Source of the DNA: Chrysochromulina tobinii
Lineage: Eukaryota; Haptophyta; Prymnesiales; Chrysochromulinaceae
Length of the DNA stretch: 16,686 nt
Assembly (NCBI GenBank): GCA_001275005.1
Contig: JWZX01001798.1
Location: 1-16,686, forward strand
Reading direction: 5' to 3'
The notes under the pieces: model-generated
Databases searched by the model: none
Told to the model about the DNA's origin: nothing
The model's input: only the letters and a program-made list of their open reading frames with translations
Position numbers and translations under genes: made by a program
Shown here: positions 9,801 through 16,686 of the stretch, piece after piece
How positions within the stretch are numbered: the first letter of the stretch is position 1
How the letters are laid out: each line of letters opens with the position of its first letter

Positions 9801-10171
9801 GGGCGCGGGCGCCCTCTCAAGCAGCCCTCTCAACAACCCGATGATGCGCATGCGCGAGGGCCTTTCCGTGATCGAGGGCCTTAACGAGGGCCTGTGTGGC
9901 GACCGCACGATGGAGATCGACTCAAGCGTGCTCGTCGCGAATCTGGACGTGACCCCAAGCTTAACACTGCCAGCGGAGACGCTGCCAGCGGCGGCGGTCA
10001 GCATTTCGAACCCGGGATTCAGTTCAGCCTGCATCAGCGCCACCCTCGCCAACCTCGCATCAGATTCGGCCGAGATATTTCGCATCTTGATTTTCGACGC
10101 GGGCGGCATGTTAATAGCGTCGCTGCTCTCTCTCCTCGAAGGCGCAGGCGCGCATGCTGATAGAACGCAGA
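6868..10171 (+). CDS. Beta-helix-like repeat surface protein, exon 1
   Basis: The frame is open from ATG 6868 to the predicted donor at 10172. It encodes repeated modules of a secreted-protein family also common in Bacteroidetes and algae, recognised by FGGGGSGT, NADDAFEFFGGTVN, FDTDDGY, NHGAEMDSRYG, RSHPAFYGMT and KGAFGS. Core modules are at residues about 60-161, 720-831 and 858-975. Residues about 575-720 hold the usual start of a family member (VTLTIPAGTTIFALP, GERGKWGSLILLGNAP), so what precedes it is the C-terminal half of an earlier module set. Homology begins at about 6885 in mid-module, so the gene is 5'-truncated relative to the family. The first residues, MARVLYYLFAMLGAVG, could act as a short hydrophobic leader, but the same LFAMLG segment occurs inside a module, so this is weak. 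After residue about 1000 the match to the family becomes patchy. Cell-surface or extracellular location is inferred from the family. Confidence 0.7.
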
Positions 10172-10559
10172 GTGAATGCTGATTGCATGCTTATTGCACG
10201 CTGACTGCACGCTGACTGCACGCTGACCGCACGCTGACTGCATGCTGATTGCAGGCTGAGTGCAGATGCTGAGTGCATGCTGAGTGCACATGCTGAGTGC
10301 ACATGCTGAGTACACGCTGATCTCATATTGATTGCATACTGATTGCGAGTCTTGCACGCTGATCCGATACTGATTACATTCTGATTGCATCGCGCCGCTG
10401 CTCTCTTCAAAGGCTCCTCTTCCAAGGCCATCGAATGCTGATCTGCATAGCTGATTGGATCATGATGGCATACTGATTGGCAACTGATTGCATGCTGATT
10501 GAATACTGATCCCATACTTATCGCAAGCTGATTGCATGCTGATTGCATGCTGATTTCAG
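10172..10559 (+). other. Predicted 388-bp intron made of CTGAYTGCATG repeats
   Basis: The donor GTGAATG follows CGCAGA; the acceptor is CTGATTTCAG before GCTCC. Splicing rebuilds an AGC codon (A from exon 1, GC from exon 2), so 3304 + 2408 bases give exactly 1904 codons including the stop. The body contains about 25 CTGA cores on the sense strand, mostly in 11-bp units such as CTGACTGCACG and CTGATTGCATG. At 10411-10430 it contains a copy of the start of exon 2 (19 of 20 bases match 10558-10577). Confidence 0.65.
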
Positions 10560-12967
10560 GCTCCTATTCCAAGGCCAAGGACTCGTCGGGCACCCTGCAG
10601 TGCGTGCACGTGTGCTGGCACGGCGGCGCAATAGTGGGCGCGAACCATGAGATCAACAGCATCACCTTCGGCGGCGGCTGCTCTTGCACCCTCGTCGACC
10701 ACTGCAAGGTGGCCTACAACCTCGACGACAGCTTCGAGCTCTTCGGCGGCACCGTGAACGTCAAGCACCTGTGGGGGCTCTTCGCGGGTGACGACAACTT
10801 CGACATGGAAGACGCCTTCGACACAGACGTTGGCTACATGGGCAAGGGCCGGTTCCTTTTAATGATCGAGGGCCTGTGTGGCGACCGCTCGATGGAGATC
10901 GACTCAAGCGTGCTCGTCACGAATCTGGGCATGACCCTGAGCTCAACAGATGCTTCCATACGGTGTGCGGTCTCGCTTGACGAGTACCGCCGCGTAATTT
11001 CGAATCAAATCACCGATAGGTGCAGCAAGCGAACTATGACCGAAGCCAGCTGGACGCTGCTACGAACACTCACCTTGCTTCAGAGCGAATTGGCCACTGT
11101 TAACGCTGAGATCCAGCCCCTGCTGAAGCTGAGTGACATTACGCGCATCATTAGCACCACGGTTGTGCACTCGATCAAACAAGCGGCTGCGTACCACATC
11201 ACGGCGCTCGTCACAGCACTCGTCACGGTGCTCTTGGCCATCCGTCACCCCCGGCGGCGGCGGCGGCGGCGGATCAAGACAAGGAGGCTGACAACGAAGC
11301 CAGAGGCCAGCTTGAAAGTGATTCGCATCAGAGGGGGCATGCCAAACCCGGTAACCAGCACACCGACAGAGGATGAGAAAAAAACTGTCAGCTGGATGGG
11401 ACGCGCCCTCCAAGCAGCCGGACGTGGATTCATGAACACATTCCGAATCCGATTGGAGACACGACTGAAACGCCCCGAACAGCCGAGCTCCGACGTCGAA
11501 TTCATGGTGGAGACGTCATCAGTGACGTTCTGGCCTTCCGAAGACAGTCAAGGCCAACCGAAACACGGAGCCGTAGTGGCCCGGGATGACAAGACTCTCA
11601 CAGTTGAAGATCATGCCACTGGAGAGCTCATCGTTCTAAATTTCGATGCTACTGCTCTCGCCTGGGGACACCACCCTTTCAATCGGAGATCATCAAAGGC
11701 CACCAAGGCCATCGCTCAAGCCCGTGAGCCGCCAAGGCTCCACACAGAAGTCAAGACTGTGGGGGACAGCGTACATGACACCGTCAGCCACGCAGTGTAC
11801 ATGACGATGGAGCACGGCCCGACCTTTGGGGGCCTCACCCCTCAAAAAGAGCGCCCTTCGGTACGAGAGGTGAGCCTTGCCAGTGAGCCAAGGGAGCCCG
11901 CCAACTTATCCGCCGACTCAACCACTCTGAAGCACTCTGCCATGCACGAGATCCTCAGGGTGACTCGCACCATCCTCCCGGGCGTGCGGGCATGGGCTTA
12001 CGGACATTTTGCACCACAGGGATCCAAGCCAGGTGGTGGTACAAAACCTCACCGTAAGGCGCCAGGGCTGACGGAGCCCACACTATGGGCAAATAAGGGC
12101 CTTGCCGCAAAAATGGCCTTTCAGGGAGACGTGGCCAAGATGGCACAAGACAACGGGCTGTTTGCCCGAGTCGGAATCGGCACCGATTCGGACGAATGGC
12201 ACACATGGAGAAGGAATAGTGGCACCCCGGACGGTCCCAAGCACAACATCCCTGAGGGGGATGAACGCTCCGCCAAAGTGCTCCGGGAAAGCTACGACGC
12301 CAGGCACTTTGCAGCCATGATCAAACAAAAAGGACTTGGCACACAATTGTCGTCCGTTGATGGCTCCGAACCACCTGAGGCACAACTTGGTCCTTTGTTG
12401 GAGGAGCCCGTTGACGAGGCAATACAAGCTGCGCTCGCCTATGCCAATGACCCACACTCAAAAAGTTGCACAATTTGCTCCGACGTGGAGCAGAAGAAAC
12501 TAATTCCGGGAAACCTAGCAAACACAAGACCGGTCTGCGGCAAGTTCCTTTCCCATCCTAGGTTCCTTGCAGAGCTTAGTGGTCATGGGTTTGGCTTTTG
12601 CGATTGCGAAGTTGCTTGGAATACAACCCAAACGGAATTGGAGATCCGAGTGATAGAACGCTTGAACAAAGAGCTAGAGCTCACCCCGAAACCAAACCGT
12701 GGTTACATCCATGTGGCAATGGCAATTCGGCTTTCAAGGGAAGGCATCCAACTACCTGGTCGAACTCTGGCGCAGTGGAAAAAATGCAAACTTACCGATG
12801 ATCAAGCCAAAACAAAACTTCTCAACTTCATGAGGTTGACATCCTGTATTCCAAGACTGGAACAAAATAAGCATGTCAATCGCAACGGAGGCCGATGGTT
12901 GAATATCAAAAATCTGGCAAGGCAGTTTGATATGGAGGTGCCTCAATCGGAGTGTGATTCTGATTGA
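10560..12967 (+). CDS. Exon 2: one beta-helix module fused to an unrecognised protein
   Basis: Residues up to about base 10948 are another beta-helix-type module (DSSGTLQC, GGAIVGANHEINS, FELFGGTVNVKHL). It has an internal deletion relative to the exon 1 copies, ending in GLCGDRSMEIDSSVLVTNLG. From about 10950 to the TGA at 12965-12967 lies about 670 residues that I do not recognise. Visible parts are a leucine-rich, coiled-coil-like helix (LLRTLTLLQSELATVNAEI), one likely membrane segment near 11187-11245 (ITALVTALVTVLLAI) followed by an arginine cluster (RRRRRRRIKTRR), a small-beta-barrel-like stretch (VTFWPSED, TLTVEDHATGELIVLNF), and a Cys-rich part (CTIC, then C, then CDC near 12467-12605) that might bind metal. 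It is less GC-rich and uses different codons from its neighbours, which suggests separate origin, possibly a mobile or viral element. It could also be a separate gene whose own start lies in an unseen exon. Confidence 0.5.
11251..11273 (+). repeat. (CGG)n trinucleotide repeat encoding Arg
   Basis: A run of CGG codons gives the arginine cluster just after the predicted membrane segment of the unrecognised protein. Confidence 0.8.
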
Positions 12968-13422
12968 GTTGCCATCTCGTGTTTGGCATTGCTGACTGAT
13001 AATAGAACTAGTACCTGAACATGAGGAGCGGGAGGGGAACAGGGGATTGAGAAATGGGGATAAGGGGCGGTGCAGGTCACGTGGCAGCCTAGCGCGCACA
13101 AAGAGTGAAAAAGAAATTAGAGAAATGTAAGTGTATGTGTAAGTAAGAGTTTAAGTGAAATGCTTCAAAAAACAGAAAAAGCTTCTTAACAGAAAAAGGC
13201 GCGGCCTGAAAACCGGCTGAACATACGACAGCGGAAGGAAGGAAGGACAATGGAATAGTGCCAAGGCGAAGAACATGCTGCAGGATTGCGACTGTCATCA
13301 TTCCGAATCCTAATGATCGACGCTCGCGGCGCGCGCGCGCGCGCGCCGTGGAAAGAGGGCTGTTCACACCATTTGTGCTACGAAGGGAACGGGACTTAGC
13401 GATCGGGCGGCGACGGGACTGA
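12968..13422. other. Intergenic region, AT-richer, no gene seen
   Basis: It holds a purine-rich, G-run stretch (about 13021-13070), an A-rich stretch (13095-13200) with GTAAGTGTATGTGTAAGTAAG, an AAGG tetramer run near 13228-13243, and a GC dinucleotide block at 13327-13347. No open frame has support. It must contain the 3' UTR of the upstream gene and the promoter of the RhoGEF, but no TATA box is clear. Confidence 0.6.
13327..13347. repeat. (GC)n alternating dinucleotide block
   Basis: A self-complementary GCGCGC run of about 20 bp, roughly 75-95 bp upstream of the RhoGEF ATG. Confidence 0.85.
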
Positions 13423-15884
13423 ATGGCGGCGGTGAAGGTGAAGGACCGGCCGTGGCTGCCGCCGTGCCGCGAGCTCATCACGTCGGAGCGCACGTACCTC
13501 GAGTGCCTCGAGAAGATGGTCACCTCATACCTGAGACCTCTACGGCAGTGGGCACAGGAGCAGGCGACAGACTCGGTGGCGGCGGCAGCGGAGCGCAAGG
13601 GCGTGGTGACGGTCCAGGAGCTCGGCGAGGTCTTCGGCAACGTCGAGGCCTTGCTGACCATCAACGGTGACCTGTACACCGACCTGCACGGCGTTCGAGG
13701 GCGCGAACCAGACCCAAGGTTGCAGGCGCGCGTGTTGGCTGTGTGGGCGCACGGTCCTGGGCGCTACTATGAGCCACACGTCAAGGGCTTCCATGATGCG
13801 CACGCAAAGCTCACGCAGCTGCTGACCAAGCGGCCGCTCTTCGCCGCCGCGGTGCGCGTACTCGAGCTGCAGCCGCAGATGAAAGGGTTGCGTCTGCAGC
13901 AACTGCTGATCACCACGGTACATCCTCTGATGGCCTCTCTGATGGCATGCTGATTGCACGAGGTAGCCGCTGCGGCAGCTGCTGATCACCACGGGGCAGC
14001 GGCTTCCTCGGTACATCCTCTGATGGCCTCTCTGATGGCATGCTGATTGCCTCGCTCATCAGGTGCAGCGGCTACCTCGGTACATCCTCCTGCTGCGCGA
14101 GATCATCAAGTGCATCCCTGAGACGGAGGAGGGGCTGGCCAGTGGCCAGAACGGCGCGGGCGCGGCGGAGAGCAGTGTACGGACCTCACTACGTAGCTCG
14201 GCCACGGAGGATCCACTACGTAGCCCGGCTGGCCAACAGCATCCCATGGACGGCGACAGCGAAGGCGAAGGCGCGCCACGCACGGCCAGAGTGGCCCGGT
14301 GGAGCACGGCAACCGTGGTCGACGGCACACCCGACGGAGACGGCACACGCGACTGCGCGCCGGCAGACGGTTCTGAGGAGGAGAATAGCGAGCAGCAGCC
14401 CCGTACGCGTACGAGCACGCGCGCCCTGAGGCGCCCAGGCACACGGCCAGGCCCCACCGACGAGGCACTCGCGCTCGCCGAGGTGCGTGGCACGGGCGCG
14501 CTGCTCCGGCTGGCACTCGAGCGCATCCACAAGGTGACGGCGGGCGTCGATGCCAAGCTCGGGGATGCCGGGAGGCGGCAGCGTGCCATGAAAGTGCTGA
14601 GCGACCTGCTGCGGCGCCCCGATCTGATCGCGCCGTCACGAGCGCTGCTACGCGAAGGCAAGCTCACGAGGCTGCGGGCGCCCGTGGCCACGCCTCTGAA
14701 CCTCATCGTGCGCGCGTCCTCGCAGCCGCTCGCCTCGACACGCGACGTGTTCCTCTTCTCCGATCTGCTCCTCTTTTCAAGCGGAGAGGGCGCTGTCAAG
14801 AGCGTGCTGTCGCTCTCATCTCTCATCCTGATCACTGCCGACAGCTACCGATGCCCGGGCATCAACCAGGGCCGCCCAATGCCCTACACGCTGCCCGATG
14901 GCTGGGCCGCCCACCATCAACTGGGGCCGGCCAATGCCCAAGCCGCTGCCCGTCTTGAGAGCTCCGCCATCTGGCCCGCGATCGCCACTCTCGACATGGA
15001 CCCACGCTCTGTGCAGTCGGATCTGCCACTGCTTCTCGTCCTCGCGACCAAAAAAGAGTCGGCCGGCTTCGACCAGATGCTGCTCAAGGCATCGAGCGTG
15101 GAGGAGCGGCGCGCATGGTACGATGAGATCGTACAGGCGGCCATCGATTGCATGCGCTCACCAGCTCAAGCCGAGACAGCTGCGGAGGCGGTGGGCGAGA
15201 GCGGTGCCGCCGGTGCGGCGGAGGGCGGCGAGAACCCCTCTCTCCGCGCGTCCCCCTCGTCCTATTTTGGCTTCTCGTTCTCGCCGTCGCAGCGGCATTC
15301 GCAAATGGTGGACGAACCGGCGGAGGATGTCGGCACGCGCTCCAAGTATGACGTTCTGCACAAGATTTGCATCACGCTGCACAGCCGCACGAACAAGAGT
15401 AGCGGCGGCAACGCCGCCCTCGCCGCCGCCCTCGCCGCCGTCAGCCGTATCCCAGATTCAGATCCACCGTCGTTAGCCGTCGCGAGCCCGAGCAACGGCG
15501 TCGACCTCTCGGCCACCATGCCCATGAGGCGCACGTCAGGCGCTCCAAGCGACCATCATCCAGCGAGTCTCCCTCCAGCGCCGCCGCCGCAGGCCCCAGC
15601 TCAAGCCGAGTATGACGCCACGATCGCCTCGGTAGTTGCAGCTCAGCGCAGCAATCTGGAGTGGGCGATCTGGAAATCCTCGACGTCACCGCTACGCGCG
15701 TCCGAAGAGCTCCAGATAGAGGAGGATGCCAAGACGTTCGCCAACGTGACGGGTACCAGCCGCGCCGTGGCCCTTGCGCACGTGTACAGTGGCAGGTACA
15801 GTGGCAAGTCGGTAGTGGAGGTCATCAACATGTACTTCGAGGGCGGCGGCGGCGGAGACAGCGGCGGAGACAGCGGCAGCGGCA

Positions 15885-15915
<31 letters not shown>

Positions 15916-16369
15916 TGGCAGTGGCGGCGCGAGCGTGCCTTCAGTCTCGCGGTTCGCGATCCCCACTCCGAGCCTGCCGACTGGAGCAGACTCCTCTCGC
16001 CTCAGCTCGTCACAGACCGAGGGCTCTACATCGCCACGAACGCCTTGCATGCAGGCCCACAACTACGGCTCGTCGTCAGTCGCGATCTCCACCGATGTCT
16101 ATCTCGACGACCCTTATCCACCACCTGGTCAGCCGCCACCGCCACGGCTGGGAGCCTTGGTGGTTGCGCGCCACCTGCCCGATCTCGACGATCCTAGGCA
16201 CAACATCGACGATCTCGTGGCTTCCTTTTTGAGGTTGGCGGTGTCGGTGGGTCTGACAGTTGACGAGGCAAAGGCGCGCTCGCTCGTGCGCCGATATCAG
16301 GAGCGTGGACTCACCAAAGTAGAGACCATGCTCACCACTTTCTTCGAAGAGGAGGACGGCGGAGGGTGA
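13423..16369 (+). CDS. RhoGEF (DH-PH) with UBA-like segment, two exons
   Basis: Exons 13423-13917 and 14063-16369 give 933 residues. The start codon (GAATGG context) lies just before the DH domain. DH signatures are RELITSERTYLECLEKMV (residues about 16-33), VFGNVEALLTING and, across the splice site, LITTVQRLPRYILLLREII; the usual Pro before VQR is Thr here. A low-complexity insertion of about 110 residues (about 188-300) splits the DH before its last helix (LLRLALERIHKV). The PH domain follows (about 350-527): LIAPSRALLREGKL, DVFLFSDLLLFSS and ERRAWYDEIVQAAI, with a mid-domain insertion. Residues about 715-758 resemble a UBA-like fold (FANVTGTSRAVA, VINMYFE). A poly-Gly tract and a helical C-terminus (RRYQERGLTKVETMLTTFF) finish the protein. 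DH-PH proteins load GTP onto Rho-family GTPases at membranes. The UBA-like part suggests ubiquitin binding, by inference. No frameshift or internal stop is seen after splicing. Confidence 0.8.
13918..14062 (+). other. RhoGEF intron with duplicated CTGAT block and exon-junction copy
   Basis: Phase 0. Donor ACG|GTACATCC, acceptor CTCATCAG|GTGCAG. Unspliced reading ends at TGA 13951-13953. A 42-bp block starting CGGTACATCCTCTGATGGCC occurs at 13916-13957 and again at 14009-14050. Between the copies, 13979-14008 carries CTGCTGATCACCACGG joined directly to GGCAGCGGCTTCCTCGG, a near copy of the spliced exon junction. An alternative reading has two introns (13918-13962 and 14011-14062) around a 48-bp in-frame mini-exon (13963-14010). 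Confidence 0.8.
15842..15928 (+). repeat. GGC-rich microsatellite encoding Gly/Ser
   Basis: GGC and AGC codons in succession give a flexible Gly-rich linker after the UBA-like segment of the RhoGEF. Confidence 0.9.
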
Positions 16370-16686
16370 CCGGGCCTATCGTAGGGTCGCGGTCGGCCAA
16401 ACTGTGTGCAGCATTATGGGCTATGGGGGGGGTGTTGTAACGCCTCGAGTCCGGTTACCCGGTTTAACAATGTAGGGTATGAATTACCACGTGTGATGGT
16501 GTGAAAAGGTGAAATTGCCCATTATTGATAGCGAGAAGCCGCCTAGCCGCGCGGCCTTCTAATAATCGGCGCACGCAGACGTTCAGACCGGGGGAAGTTA
16601 CTTAGCAACGGGGAAAAAATTGGGCCGGACCAGGTTTGCGTGGGACGTCCCAGCGGGCTGGGCCGTCCCGGTCCGGACTGGGACAA
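16370..16686. other. 3' flank of RhoGEF; inverted repeats near the window end
   Basis: No gene is seen. TGTAA at 16436-16440, about 67 bases after the stop, matches the green-algal polyadenylation motif, but a five-base hit is weak. At 16641-16652 lies the perfect palindrome TGGGACGTCCCA. GGGAC and GTCCC recur at 16664-16668 and 16680-16684, and CCGGACC (16625-16631) can pair with GGTCCGG (16670-16676). The last part could fold strongly or be the edge of a repeat element beyond the window. Confidence 0.4.

Noticed and set aside
10172-10559. CRISPR-like array
   Set aside because: The units are 10-11 bp, degenerate and without unique spacers, and sit between splice sites in a eukaryotic gene.
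10950-11300. Viral fusion-glycoprotein-like layout (coiled coil, membrane helix, basic tail)
   Set aside because: The order alone is not diagnostic, there is no recognisable fusion peptide or disulfide pattern, and the protein continues for about 570 residues after the membrane segment.
12968-13100. LTR polypurine tract downstream of the unrecognised protein
   Set aside because: The purine stretch is interrupted, no direct terminal repeats were found in the window, and no polymerase or integrase motifs are present.

Overview
The window looks like nuclear DNA of a GC-rich single-celled eukaryote, most likely a microalga. A haptophyte or similar lineage is my guess; nothing in the sequence fixes the lineage. 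The evidence for a eukaryote is spliceosomal introns with GT...AG ends that restore reading frames, multidomain proteins typical of eukaryotes (DH-PH RhoGEF, SPRY, ribonuclease-inhibitor-type LRR, G8), no bacterial-style operons or ribosome-binding sites, and many simple repeats. Every gene I can recognise lies on the + strand.

Layout. (1) 86-710: the 5'-truncated remnant of a G8-domain (fibrocystin-L/CEMIP-like) surface protein, with a frameshift. (2) 783-4345: an array of SPRY plus LRR modules in two and a fraction tandem copies, with frameshifts near 778, 3548 and 4063; it reads as a decaying or mis-assembled gene. (3) 4376-6240: exons of an unrecognised multi-exon gene, broken by a frameshift, an in-frame TAG and a damaged intron. 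(4) 6240-6867: no recognised gene, but an 80-bp tandem duplication carrying a TATA-like element. (5) 6868-12967: a long gene whose first exon encodes repeated beta-helix-like modules. It joins in frame, across a 388-bp intron, to a second exon holding one more module and then about 670 residues of an unrecognised, less GC-rich protein. (6) 12968-13422: intergenic. (7) 13423-16369: a two-exon RhoGEF with DH, PH and a UBA-like segment. (8) 16370-16686: 3' flank.

The most unusual feature is the introns. Almost all are built from 10-11-bp tandem units, each starting with CTGAT or CTGAC, in the sense orientation. This core matches the general eukaryotic branch-site consensus, so each intron is an array of possible branch sites. 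Three introns in two genes share a 3' end close to TTGCNTCSCTCATCAG|GT. At least three introns contain a second copy of neighbouring exon sequence; in the RhoGEF the intron holds a nearly unsplit copy of the exon-exon junction. Together this suggests a recently spreading intron type, formed by insertion or tandem duplication.

The genes do not form an obvious pathway. The window reads as a patchwork of truncated and duplicated surface or extracellular-protein fragments ahead of one apparently intact signalling gene.
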